From: Puffinus mauretanicus
Lineage: Eukaryota > Chordata > Aves > Procellariiformes > Procellariidae
Direction: 5' to 3'
Assembly: GCA_023333565.1 (NCBI GenBank)
Contig: JAJKFH010003762.1
Span: forward strand, 3,596,001-3,660,000
DNA length: 64,000 nt
The translations under genes were made by a program, and so were the position numbers. This document shows, in pieces, positions 26,362 through 38,871 of the stretch (position 1 is its first letter; every line of letters starts with the position of its first letter). The notes beneath the pieces are model-generated. The model saw only the letters and a list, made by a program, of their open reading frames with translations, had not been told where the DNA came from and did not search any database.

Positions 26362-29300
26362 CTGAAACACATAAAATTGGTTGTTTTAAAACTACACTTT
26401 TATTCTTTCTAGGGCGAATTAAATACATTATAAAGTTGTTTAGAAATATTTTCTTTACTAAAAAAAGGTTCCAAAAAGAACTACGGTGGAGAGTATTTTT
26501 TTTTTCTTGATTTGGTGGAAACTTATTTAAAAGTGCAGTAGTCCACACAGTCCATACAAAAAATATTTACAGTCCATAAATATTATACTTTATTCAAAGG
26601 CCAATCATGCCAGAAGGTTTTTTTAATTCTATATGTTTACATTCACTTTACAGACAGGAAAATGATGGGATTCTCTTTTACGGGAAGTTTAAGGTAACTT
26701 TACTGATGAAGGTAACAGTAAAACTGCAAATCTTCTGATGATAAGGGAAACAGAATCAGAAGAAGCTATAGAACATTTAGGACCCAGAAGAAATTGGTAG
26801 TGTGAGAGCATATATGTGCATACAGCATATGCAGCTTTTGAGCATCTCCTTAAACAGAGAAAAGTTTTAGATGAAAAATTACTCTTGTACCCAGGTTTTT
26901 CCATCACCATTTAAACACTTGCCAATTATTTCAACCAGCATCCTTCCCTTTTAAAAATTTCTGTAATGTTCAAAAAACCTCAGAAGACAGACCTGGAGAA
27001 AACTCTCTTACCTACTGCATATAGGACAAACGCTTGTACCGCTGATAAGAGACATAAATGTTAAAAAGAAAGGAAAGCCTAGGCAGTTAAAAAAAGTGCC
27101 ATTCAAGAGCCTGTATAAACATGAATACGACTATTATCTTTTAACCTTAACTAAAGAGGACAATATTTTCAGAAAAATGTACATTAGGATGCTTATGCAT
27201 AGTGGATTTGCATGTGGGAGAGGAAACGCATGTAAGGTCACCCACAGCAGATCTCTGCCAGACCACCCTGCCAGAGGCTGGCTGCTAGAGAGCAAACACG
27301 TCATGTGTCCTGCCGGTTTCTGGATCTGCCAGCAGCATACATGATCCTCTGAAATGAGAATGTAAGCACTAAAATCCATCTCACTGGATTTGCTGAAGCC
27401 TAGCAACTGCAGATCTTGTAGAGACAGGGCAAAAGATACACACGCACATTTCTTATGCGCCTACTTGACCCATTCAGGTAACATGGGCCAGGCCATATTC
27501 TGCATCCAATGACACAAGGAAGTGTGATGTGTGATGCCATTAATGTGTGACCTCAGATTCCTCAGCCCAAATGACCATGCATCCATTTTTGAATAAAGAA
27601 TGAGGAAGAACAGAAGGCAAGGAGAGTGATGGTTTTGGAAGGATTAACAACACAGGCCAAAAAAGAAATAGGAAATGCAAACTACTGTACCTGAAATAAA
27701 ATGTTCTGAAAAGTGTTTAAAAATAATAACTAGTAACATGACAAGTAGTAACACAAATCAGTGTTGGGACTCAAATTAAGCACATCTTAATAAAATATTT
27801 TGGTGCATGAATTAAAAACTATTAGTCAATCCTATATTATGGCTAGTAGGACACATTTCATAGCCGTCTTTCTATGCAGTACAAAGGCATTGTATTCATA
27901 TTCAGCCACTAAGTAACACTAACAGTAACAAAAGTGAGTGGTTCTGAGGAAAGAACAAAAATAATGTTAACAGCCTGATTTATAACAGAAGATCAAAAAA
28001 GTAATTGCATTAAAGTGGAGAAAAACAGAAAAAAAAAAACAAGGGAAAGGTATGAATATCTACAAAAAAGGGAAATTACTTACTTTAGTACATGAAGAAA
28101 AAAATAGAATAACATGATGCAATTTAAAGGAAACCTGCACATCAGATTTAAAATAAAACACTGACAAAACTTACTAGGCAAGCATAATCCTCCAAGAAAA
28201 ACTGTGAAATGAAGTACCACCACACGAGCCTTTTCTGACTGGAGGGAGCGAAACCCTGGAAGGCACACTCACTGTGCAGATCTACCTTGTATCGGAAAGG
28301 AGAGTAACTCAGGGATCAAGTCTTTCACTGATCTCTGTGAGTCTGTAAGAGTGTTCTATAACGGTCACCTCTCCACTTTGTGCTGCAGGGTCACCTAACT
28401 ATCTCGGATGCTGACCAGATTAGTCAGAAGTGAAGCTAGGAGCAGTGAAACACTCACAGACTACATAACCTCATTTTTGCAATATACAAAAACATCTCAG
28501 CAAGTGTATGTTTCTCCCTGAAAATTCAAGTTGTCAATTACGTGGTTTAGATTTGAGAATAATTTAATTATGTGATATATTTTTCAGTTGTATAGCCGCA
28601 GGTATTCAACTACCTGAGGTGATTTATACTTTTAGAACACAAGTTTACGCTATAAACATCGCTGAGTTATAGAGATCTCTCTTTCAATTATATTCTATGT
28701 TTATAGGTTCTGTTCTAGAAAACAAACATTTTTCAAGGCTATTTATTTGACAGTTGTTCGTGTAGTTGCACTGCCTTGTTAGTTTTACTTTGTTACTGTG
28801 CAGCTAAGGTTCCATCAATTCCATCAAAATAAGAAATAAGTTTTTGCTCTTTCATATTAGTAAAAAAAAAAAAAATCATTAATTTCATAAGAATTCCTCA
28901 ACTGTTTTGTTTGTTTCCTTTAATATGAGTTGTCCTCTCTATACAGTAATACCAACTTTACCATATGCACTCAGATATCCCTTTTTGACAGAACAAATTT
29001 TCTAGTTAATGTTTTATTTGACAGCTGTGCTACGAATAATTAAAAGAAAAATAAGACTCATGTCTCTGCACTACTGAATCTAAAATGCTGTCTAGAAATT
29101 ATTCCCACTGCTGGAGAAGGTTTTATTGTGCTTCTGCTATACTAGCTGTGCTGAGAACCCATGATTTATGTTAAAAGTATTTCCTGTTAAAAAAAACCCA
29201 AACAAACCCAAAATCTAATAGGAAAAAGGTTCCGTTTTTGTGTAAATGCTAAAATATAATTGAATTCAACACTTGTGATCACTTGCCATTATGCATTACT

Positions 29301-30881
29301 GATCACATCATCTTTTTCCCTTGCTGTTCTGCTGATTTCAGAGTAAGTATTTCATTACTATATTCTCATTTTAATTCAAAGCAAAATAAACTACATCTGA
29401 ATTCACTTGATTTAAGCTAGAGCTAGAGTTGCTATATTGACAAAAAGGAGACACACAGAAGACACAAATCTTCTGCAACTTTTCTGACAACTGTATTTTG
29501 GTTTATACCATAATTAGCTATGGTAGTAACGAGATGCCTGGTGTATCTGACTTACACACAGAGGACATAATGAGATATTTGTAGTTCAGATTGGTACAGG
29601 ACAAAGCTACCAAAATCATACAAGTTCCTTACATAGATGTAAAGTAAAATATATCCTTCAACATAAAAGAATTAGTTCTCTATTCATATAAATCAAGAAT
29701 ACACACTGAATATTTATTACTGCTAGCTAACTTTTCTGAAGATCTCCTTTAAATTCACAGTTTTATGTAAATTTATTTTCATCAATGAGAAAATTAAACT
29801 AAGAAGGGTCTAACAAGATGCCTGTACAATGAATTGTAGGCAGTCAATATGAAGTAAATGGAACTTCTTCTTTATACTTAAGGCTTTAAAATTGCAAAAA
29901 TGACAGATATGCTAAAATATGCCATGAGATCTAGTCTTAACAGATTTTCATTAAAGACCATCCTGTTTTGTTAAACATTTTGGTTTGCCAAGTGTGAAAA
30001 ACACTATTAACTGATATATTTAAGAAATGATGACAAACATGTAGGATATTCCCTAGGGATTAATAACTTACTGGAAAGCTTGATGGCACACACACATTAA
30101 CCACACCGGGTCATTAATCCCAAAGAAGTACCTTGCAGTGAGGTCGCTATTCCCATTATAAGACAATGAAAGGGAAAAAATCATACCTATTTTTTTCTGG
30201 GGCTCCACGGCTTTTAAATTCCTGTAGCTCTTACATTGAAAGATTCTTTTCTATTTAGCATGACACATGCATGACTTCAACGGTTTGGATACATGCCAGC
30301 TGACAGACTAATTTAACTGCTACCCGTTATATCGATTAGTTTATGTTATATGAAAGAATTCAGTGGCTCCAAATCAATTTTTCTATTATAGCATAGCTTT
30401 CAAAGGCTTTCATAAGTATTCTTTCACCAGATTTCAAGACTTCGCTTCTGTTCTTATTCTGTGGTGCTTGCCTGTATTTCCTCCCAAAAAATTCTCTGGT
30501 GCTGAAAACCAACCGGAATTAAATTCAAGTAAGCACTCTAAGAACAATTAATTCTCCTGGTATGCAAAGCTTCACAAAAACTCATTTACTTGTGGAAACT
30601 ACAGTGTAAGAACAGGCATGCCTGTCATAGAGATTTGAAGTGTGATGGTATGGCTCAACAACAGCTCCATGTCTTATATTTGCCATCATTCCACAAAAAT
30701 GATAGCATACAATACACAGTAGCAGTAGGTAAGAAAAGATTTGACAAACATTATTAATAGGGGAATAAATACATACTCCACTTTCTCCCCCCGCTCTCCA
30801 TTCTCTCCTTATTTGAAACAGTAGGTTGACGATTAACAGAAAAATCTTTTAGGCTATTCCCATATTTTAAAAATACATTAC
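26362..30881 (-). other. LRBA: LRBA intron, 4.5 kb
   Basis: AT-rich, with an A-rich patch at 28861-28873. A moderately GC-richer stretch at about 27220-27560 (CCAGACCACCCTGCCAGAGG) has no identity I can assign. Nothing else is seen. Confidence 0.8.
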
Positions 30882-31037
30882 CTGAGTCAGTAGAATAAAC
30901 TCGGAAACTCTTGTCCCAGAAGCCACAGACCAAGATGTAACGATTATCAGAGGTGATAACAAAACACTGGGAATGTACCTGAATGCTTTGGTCTAAAAGG
31001 TCAGTGATTTGCCTTCTGTGCATACCTGTATTGCTGG
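30882..31037 (-). CDS. LRBA: LRBA WD40 exon
   Basis: This 156-nt exon is phase 1 on both sides. It encodes SNTGMHRRQITDLLDQSIQV, then HSQCFVITSDNRYILVCGFW and DKSFRVYSTDS. The first part is the conserved lead-in helix and strand ahead of the propeller (TGMHRRQITDLLDQSI is a BEACH-WD40 family hallmark), and the second part is a WD40 blade ending in the GFWDKSFRVYSTD strand d. The acceptor is CTTTCTGTTCAG and the donor TCAG|GTAATG. It connects upstream with the short exon at 34376 (D-P-L-I-A) and downstream with K-L-I-Q at 26361. No frameshift or unusual codon is seen. Confidence 0.97.
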
Positions 31038-31732
31038 CTGAACAGAAAGACACACAAATCAAGGAATTTTAACATCCACATTCACAGAACACAGGACATT
31101 TTAGAAACTTACGTTGACACCAAAACTATTCCTCACTGCTGTGACTTGTTTTTTGTGGCAGGGACATTTTCTTTCCACTTTTACTACAAAATACTCATTA
31201 CACTTCTGGGAACAATGCTAATTCCTTGTAGTATATATTCTAAAATAGAAAAAATCCCTTCTTTAAGTCAAATGCAGCTGACAAATATAAATGACAGATT
31301 GCAAAAAGGAATGATACATAAAAATGTAATAAGTTTCCTTCCCCCCTTCTTCTAGTAGAGGAAATTAAAAATTAAGAAACAAAAGGGAATGTAATTATAA
31401 GACAGTACATATATGCTATATGTGTACTGCAGCAGACAACAGAAGCATGATTTCAAAATCGTACAGAAGTTGTATTTCATTGCAAGCATTGTAATTTAAA
31501 AAAAGAATAACTGCAGCAGACATCACTACCACTTCACACTTTTTTGAGCATTGCACAAAAATTAACCAGCTTATCTCCACAATCTCCTTTAGGGTTGAGA
31601 GAAAATATTTACCCTACTTTGATCACCTACTGTTTTATTTCCCCAGATAATCTTGCATTGCAAAGCCACAGAATGGACAGGAATCAATTAATGAACACAT
31701 TTTTCATATTACATTTTGTCCTTATTAATTGA

Positions 31733-31760
31733 TGTGTGTGCATATACATATATATATATG
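31733..31760. repeat. GT/TA simple repeat
   Basis: TGTGTGTG followed by an interrupted CATA/TATA run. Confidence 0.85.
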
Positions 31761-33949
31761 GGTCTCTATAGATACATATCATGAAAATCCTACACTGTAG
31801 GAAGAACGTTTAATGTGCTTTGTTCCTGAGGGAACCTGACTCCCATCCCAGGCAAGTAAATTGTCCCGGGCCTGGGTTTGTCTGCTGACTGCTCAGAGCA
31901 CCATTAATTCCATTCCAGGTGGTCCCCGGACCTGTCTCTGTCCTAGTCTTGTGCTCTTCTTTACTCTTTGTTCTTTAACCTCTTTACATTCTCACGGGCC
32001 AGCCATCTCCTCAGCCTTGGGCTTATTTCATTTACTCTATATCAAATCCTTAGTTCATTTATGCTTTCACTATGTTTAAAATGCTGATACTCTCTTGTCC
32101 ATATGGGTAGCAAATAATTTAGCAACGTATTGCCAATTGCTCTGCAGGTAACACATAATGGGGCCTTGACCGCTGTTGGGACCACTTAAAGAGTAACAAC
32201 AATGCATTATAAACGCACCGTGAAGCATTCTGTATGACAAAATAATGGCAAACAAACCCCTCAAAAAACATGCAGATCGACACATTCAGTGTGGATAAGA
32301 CCTTCAAAAAACTTCACCTCAAAAAGAGGTCTAGGATCTACGTCATATCAGACATTGCTGTTGTACATCTTTCCTGCAACTGGAAAATGAGGACAGCAGG
32401 AATCCCTCCTCATGACCAAGACAGCAACAAGATTCCTGCTATAACCATAAAAGTGTAATTTTGTGGTCCTCTTAGGTGCCATTTCTAGGTAAATGTGTCT
32501 AGCCACAATTAAAAACCTTTAATATTATCTACATAATTACTTGCTTGTACCCAATGATGCTACTTAACAGTGACAAAGAAAGCCTTAAACCTTTTAAACT
32601 ATGTCCAATGTAATCACAAGGCTGATTTGAGATCTATTGTATGAATAGAATATTAAATGATTTTTCAGAACTGTGAACATTAATTTTTAAGTTGTTTATA
32701 CCAAGTAAAAGTCAAGGTATTTTGGAAATTAAAGGCAAGCCTGAAAACGGAATTATAATTTTAAAATGATGAAAACTGCAAATGAAAAAAATTTTATTTC
32801 CTTCCTAATGTTCTTCACAATACGTAGAAAAATCATCAGACAGGCCCAATGTGATTTTAGGTTTTTTGCTGTAATGTTTATTTATATTTTTAAGATCTAC
32901 TTGATAGCAGGTTTTCAAGCAGAATATACATTTCCTGCTCCAAACATTTTCGGAATAAAATCTATTTCAGGAAGAAAAGGAGAGTTGCAGCACATGTCCT
33001 CCTCATTATAAATTATACGTATTGCATTATTCAGATGGGAATTTATTTTTAAAACTTTGGAAAAACATTTTAATTTTATCAGCTCTATAAAATGGTTTAA
33101 TATGCCCACACTGTTCCTGATTTAATTATCATAGAGCTTACCCAGCAAAATGGCTACACAGCAACAGTCTGTATCTACAGACTGATACAATGCAGTTCCT
33201 ACTGTGATATGCATATTAGTTTTGAAATTAATTCTCACTGGCTGACAGACCTGTCATTCTAACTTATCCAGGCAAGTTAATTTTTGCTCTGATTTTTCCA
33301 TGCTTCTATAATTGGCCACGTCACTTCTTTTTCACTTAAACTACCATCCTGAAATGGACAGTTTAAAAAACAGAGCTAAGTTTGAAGTCTAATTTGGGGT
33401 GGGGGGGAAATCCTGTGTTCTTTGCTCCTGTGAACTGTCCTAAAACTAGTTTGTATTTTGGGGTTAGGTTGTTTGAGTTTTTCTTTTTTGATCACCTTTA
33501 CAGTTCCACTTGCCACGCTACAGGATCCTGAATTATAGTCCAAGTATGCACCCCCCAAAGTTGGGTCTGTAATGAAAGAACTGACCAAACTCTAACCATG
33601 CTAATACAAAAATCGGCTCTATATAAACTAATAAACCTCTACAATAAAAAATCATGAATTGAATCTATTACACTGAGTCATTAAATAAAAGAGAGACATT
33701 CCTCCACCCCTTCTTAATAAAAGAAAAATATACACAAATTTAACTAGTGATGCTGATCAAAAGATGCAATACCCTTGAAAAATGAATACTAATATCTCAA
33801 TACTAAAATGGAGTGGGCTATATATTTCAACTTTGAAACCGCTTTGCAATTACACATTAATTCCTTCAGCCTGAACAGCAGGTCTATGAAGAAAGGATTG
33901 ATCTCCTTTAATGATGAAACCCTGGCACCATGGTTTTATTTTTCACAAC

Positions 33950-34375
33950 ACGGTGCAGTTAAGAACCCCACTGTTATTATGAAAATTTCCTCAGCAAAGG
34001 AGCTCCATCACATTACCAGTGCACCAATTCATCATAACGTGCCTCGCTCCTGCTCATCAACAAGTCTGAGTGATGAAAAGATCCAATATTATCCTGACAG
34101 TACTTCATGCACATTCTCAATCACACATTATTACAGCATCCATATTAATTTTCACTGACACGCGTCCTAGGCCTGTTCAAATTAGGCAAACCAACGAGGG
34201 GGAGTTGATGAAATACCAGCATAGCCACAGCTCATTGCATTCCAATTTGCATGCAAATGGTTTATCAGGAAAATTCCATTCCCAGCAACCAGCAAGTGAA
34301 AAACAACCGTAATCTACACTTCAGGGCCACCATACAGAGCTTAATGAATCGCAAAGAGAGAAGGAAGTGACAGAC
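33950..34375. promoter_or_regulatory. Candidate conserved noncoding element with palindromic octamer
   Basis: This stretch holds a perfect 14-bp palindrome ATTTGCATGCAAAT (34245-34258), which is two overlapping POU octamers on opposite strands, plus AATTAGG and TTAATGA homeodomain-type cores. It directly abuts the 3' side of the LRBA microexon. The motifs are seen directly. Regulatory function is inferred from the known hosting of the developmental gene MAB21L2 in LRBA introns. Confidence 0.3.
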
Positions 34376-34438
34376 CTATGAGAGGATCGATTTCCACTGG
34401 CAGCTGGTAAGGCTGGTCTTGTACAGCACCTTGATGAG
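34376..34438 (-). CDS. LRBA: LRBA 63-nt microexon
   Basis: A 63-nt exon, phase 1 on both sides, encoding HQGAVQDQPYQLPVEIDPLI with split alanine codons at each end (LP-A-HQG upstream, LI-A-SN downstream). It is too short to stand out as an open frame and was found by joining phases between the 37148 and 30882 exons. The acceptor is CTGAATTCCAG and the donor ATAG|GTCTGT, which departs from GTRAGT at position +3. It bridges the BEACH-to-WD40 linker and the start of the propeller (PVEIDPLIA is well conserved in the family). The short length and weak donor make skipping plausible; 63 nt is a multiple of three, so skipping would keep the frame. Confidence 0.95.
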   Translation of the reverse strand, partial: LIKVLYKTSLTSCQWKSILS

Positions 34439-37147
34439 CTGGAATTCAGGAAAGAAGATTTTAAAACTCTGCATTTTTTTAATATGTGAAGCCACATCAA
34501 TTTTATAAATCAAAGCTACGTCCTTTTTTTTTAACTATTCAAGATTCCTCTGCCTCAATTAAATTAAAAAAAAAGAAGATCCAGGTACTTTTGCGAGCTG
34601 CTTATTAAACATTTATTTTAGATTAGTGCTATTCTGAATGTATGCCATCAGCAGCAGCTCCAGTCCTGAGCCATAAGCTCTAGCAGATGCTTTACTGGCA
34701 ACCTCTCCTGTCGCAACAAAACAAAATTAAGTGGTAAAGAGCACTGAAAACAAAATGTGACAACCATCTGCTGACTGTAGCAAATACTATTTTCCTCCTT
34801 ACTTTTTAAAGCACTGCTTTGAACAAGTGAAGCACAAAGGACATTTTTTTTAAAAAGTCACTTTACGATGCAGACAGGGAAATCTCATAGTCATCCAGTA
34901 TTTAAGGATTCATCCACCATCAAAAACCATTTATTTGCAAGTTTGCATATAAGTTAATACATAATTCTGTCAACCTACATTTCACCTGGGCACCTGCCAT
35001 ACCGGTGAAATGTTTACCTCCTGAATTTTCCTTCAGTGTTAAAAAAAAAGCCTTTTTCTTCCACAGCCTCACTAAAAACAAACAAGCAAGCAAGCAAATT
35101 GCCCCCCCTCCCCCAGCAACAGCCCACAAGACATTCTTGGAAGCGGAACAAAAAATAACGGCTGAATACTTACACCTATGATTTTTCTATCTACCATCCA
35201 TAGCTTAATATAAAAATTAGTATCAATAGAAGGGTTTCATAACTGGGAAGTCAAAGTTCTGCTGCAATGAAACACTAACACAGAACAAAACGTGACAAAA
35301 TGGAGGCATTCTGTTGAGTACCAGTGCCATTAGATGTCAGCAAAGCCACCAAACTCATATACAAAAGCAGGAATGAGATTTTTAATGACACATCAGTGAC
35401 AACTGGTCACTTGGCAACTTAACTTTTTTATCATGATGCCTCATTAGTAAAGACAATGCTAAGCCCACAGCAGGAGATATGGAGTAGTAACGATAGATAC
35501 TTGCCCTCTAATCCTAGCAGATCCCATTTTGATACGAAATTTGAAGTCAACAATAGTGAAGGCTAGTTTCAGGAGTCCATACCCAAATATCTTAAGTGTA
35601 GTACTCCAGTAACAACCTGCAGCTGATCAGTGTGCGCTCAAAGAGGTGGGGTGAGGTGGGGTTTTGTTGGGTTTTGTTTTTGTTTGGTTGGCTTTTGTTT
35701 GTCTTGGACTCTAGGTTTTCTTGAGCTCTTTGTAAAGGCAAGACAAGTGTAAAATGCCTCTAAATGAAAAAATAGTGACTCAAAAGCACAGCTTACTGTT
35801 CTCCCTTTCAGACGCGAGGGAAAAACCAAAATCTGCAGGTTTTGTTCAACTCAAAACAGTTGATTGCTACACTCAACAATTGGTTGCTTGCTCACAGATC
35901 ATCAACCAGCAGACTTACGAGGAAATCAAAATCAAGTCCTACCACTTTAGAACCTCTTCCCATGACTGCTGTATGTCCACAAAGGCTATTTTTTAAAAGC
36001 CTTGAATATTATATGCCCAAGGTCACACATCCAAGGTATTGCCATCCCTCTTTCAAACAAATGTCAAGAGCCCTGTAAATAGTTCTTGCTCACAACTTAT
36101 CTAGACAAGCCTCCCTTCCCCCCCTTCCTTCCCAACTTTCTTTTTAAGCATTTCTTGGGTGAGTGAAATAATACATATATGTTGCTATTTGTACAATGTT
36201 GAGAGGTAATTTGTAAGAATTAGGAAAAAGTGTGGGAGTCATCTGGCTTTTTTCAAAATGTAATCAAGGAGCATGGGTCCAGATTTCTTAGTAGGAATTT
36301 CAGTGATGTGAGTATTACTCTGGTGCAAATATCTTCTATTTACGTTATTTGAGTAGAAGCTCTTTTTTCCCTTTCTTGAAAAGCCTTTGACCAGATTTAC
36401 TGCATAGCACTGAAAGAAACTACCTTTCATGGCTTGAGCCTGAGACTGTCATAGTCAGGGAAAGGAGGATGAGTGCCTTTAAGATCAGAGAACATTAGAA
36501 TTGAAAACAGAATGACTATATTCTCAAGTCCAACATATTTTTAAAGGAAAATTAATTTGATTGGTTGCTATGCAAATGGATATGTTGTTTTCCTTTCATA
36601 TTGACAAATACATAAGCACCTAATAACTTTGGGATGTTTAAGTTACGGAAGATACAGACTTCCCATATTTTATCTTCTAATACTCATTGAGTGGCTTTAA
36701 CATCAGAATACGGTGTTCATAATCAACTAGAAAAAGATAGCAGAAAAGATTTCAGGCAAGTTCTACATGCTTTAAAACTTGTCTTTGACATGATATGGTT
36801 CAGGCTTCCATCTGACTGAAAAACAAATTCAAGAGGAAGAGTGTGACTTTATCATGACCAAATAGTGATATACTGGTTTTGTCTTCTTGCATAGTGCCTG
36901 ATGGCCTGGGAAGCAATATATTGTTGTTACAAACCTTTTGTGGGCTACACATCTTACTACACAATAGTTCAGATTACCTTTTTAAGGAGAAACTAAGTCC
37001 ACATGTGAAGAGCATGTTGTGTCAATGAACTGGACTTGCTCTTCAGACTTTAAATTTAAAACAGTTCTGCAACAAATTTTGAAACAGACAACAGAAGTAC
37101 TGCTTGATGGAAGTGGTTTCTTAGGCTACTTACTTTAATTTACTTAC
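34439..37147 (-). other. LRBA: LRBA intron, 2.7 kb
   Basis: Contains a G/T-rich low-complexity patch at 35645-35702 and a possible conserved noncoding stretch at 35310-35470. Nothing else is seen. Confidence 0.8.
35645..35702. repeat. G/T-rich low-complexity tract
   Basis: The plus strand is almost only G and T (GGTGGGGTGAGGTGGGG, then GTTTT repeats). The minus strand is the matching C/A-rich run. Confidence 0.8.
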
Positions 37148-37325
37148 CAGGAAGATTATGCCACTTGTTTACAGCAAATAGCCTATTTGCAGTAACTGTG
37201 ATCACAGCAGGAGTGGCCAGACCAGGCTGGGTGTTGGCTGCTACATGAGTGACAGGGGAGTTGGATGGGAACTTTAGAACCATGATAACGTCCTGTTGAG
37301 CTTGGTCTGTGAACATCAACGGACT
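37148..37325 (-). CDS. LRBA: LRBA linker exon between BEACH and WD40
   Basis: This 178-nt exon enters in phase 0 and leaves one base. It encodes SPLMFTDQAQQDVIMVLKFP, then SNSPVTHVAANTQPGLATPA and VITVTANRLFAVNKWHNLP. This linker is highly conserved in LRBA and NBEA, and the VITVTANRLFAVNKW strand is the opening of the propeller. The acceptor is CTCCTCCTGCAG and the donor CTG|GTAAGT. Open sequence runs upstream through the acceptor, so frames extending to about 37451 or 37597 are artefacts and should not be counted. The junctions give MQV-SPLM upstream and LP-A-HQG downstream, both as expected for the family. Confidence 0.97.
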
Positions 37326-37705
37326 CTGCAGGAGGAGATACTGTTGAGTGCACACAACAAGAACCCAAATACACAGGAAAAGAAAACATGGGGAGGAGAA
37401 AAGAAGACAGGACAAGAGAAGGAAGATTGGATTAAAACACACAAGATCCAATAGCAGCTGCAGTGAAAAGCAAATGCAATAATAGCGGACAGGCTTGTGG
37501 AAACAACCATTTTAGGTAGAAAAACCTTCATGTACACTATTAATTTGAGGACCTTGTTGAACCCAGGGTTCTGTATACAAGCTTTGCTACAGATCACAGA
37601 AGATTAAACTAAAAGTTTCCAATCACCTATCTCTGCCAAAAGAATTCTCCTTCATATCTGCAGAGATAGTATGTCAAGGAAAGCAATGCCAAACTAGGAG
37701 GGAAC

Positions 37706-37723
37706 AAAAAAAAAAAAAAAAAA
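37706..37723. repeat. A18 homopolymer
   Basis: Eighteen A. No target-site duplication or retrocopy body is seen upstream. Confidence 0.9.
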
Positions 37724-38574
37724 GTGAGCAAAAGAAATTCCTGCTGCCAGAGATTGTCTCAAGTTGCATTAAATTGGCAGACTGCAATTCTTTACAAGCC
37801 AGATGAGAACATGAAAGCACATTAAAATAAACAGATACACACATACACTAGATATATGTTCTGTATATATTTCTGGTGTACAAAAATAAGATTTATGAAT
37901 GCAAAGTAGAAGACTTCACTGCAAATGTGTTTCAAAGGACAAACATAATTAAATGCAGTTGTAAAGAATATAAAGTGGATGTGATTACAGACACTATCCT
38001 GCATTGTTTCTAGAAATACTAACGGGAGGGAATGAATCCAGACTCTCATCTTCAACATAATATTTTTAGGTTTTAGTTTTTTAATTTAATAAGTTGAAAA
38101 GTTTAATAACTTTTTAAGTAAGCTCTCTAACAATACTGCAAATGTCGAAACAAAATATTGAGGACCTTAGATCCGGATATCAAACATCAGGAGGAAAAGC
38201 AAAACTTAATGGGTTTGTGATTGTGTGGTGTACCTAAAAAAGAGAACTCCATTGAGATGTAGAAATACAACCATCCTAGTCACCATATTGCTCTAGTATT
38301 TGTAATTTTCTAATAACTGAATTAGAACACTAATGAAGTGTTCTTGGCTATTTTCCACCTGCAATATTTCATTACATATATGTGTATGTAAGTGCATACA
38401 TTTAATGTATATTTATACAGAACTAATAAAAAAATTAAATACATTTGCATTTTTATTATCACTCCTTTTTAAAAAGTTATTAAGAGTACTTAGAAAAACA
38501 TATTGCTCTATGAATTCCTATTTACAGTCTTTGCATAAAGGTGTAAATAAAAGCAACTAATAAGCTACCCAGAC

Positions 38575-38850
38575 ACCCTTCTGAGCAAGTGGCTAAAAGC
38601 CAATCAATATTATGAGTTAATCCTCCCTGGATGCTCATTCAATTAAAGGTGTCAGTAATGCCTCATCTGATGTGGCCTCAATTAAATCCAGCTATCTGAT
38701 GGTTGAAAACACAAGGGGATACAGCAACAGCAGCAAAACCAGACAAATAGGCAGCCTTCGTGTGACTGCTAATTACTACACCTGGTGTATATTATGGCTT
38801 GTGCACTTAACACAGCACGTGGTAGCTTTCAATTCGGCTGTATTCATGCA
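38575..38850. promoter_or_regulatory. Candidate conserved noncoding element
   Basis: Balanced, non-repetitive sequence with repeated CAATTAAA cores (near 38639 and 38679), AGGTGT and GAGTTAATCC, set in plain AT-rich intron. The texture is like developmental enhancers. This is an inference only, without an alignment. Confidence 0.25.
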
Positions 38851-38855
38851 TACAT

Positions 38856-38871
38856 GCACACACACACACAC
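38856..38871. repeat. (CA)n microsatellite
   Basis: About eight CA units. Confidence 0.85.

Larger units (their letters stand above)
31038..34375 (-). other. LRBA: LRBA intron, 3.3 kb
   Basis: Contains a GT/TA simple repeat (31733-31760), a GC-richer pyrimidine stretch (about 31810-32040) of unknown origin, and at 33950-34375 a region dense in homeodomain-like and POU-like sites next to the microexon. Confidence 0.8.

Noticed and set aside
26362..26548. N-terminal extension of the open frame over the 26194-26361 exon
   Set aside because: Intron read-through: a clear TTATGTGTTTCAG acceptor marks the true exon edge.
37326..37597. Open frames upstream of the 37148-37325 exon
   Set aside because: They run through the acceptor of that exon and are intron translation; overlapping frames there are shadows.
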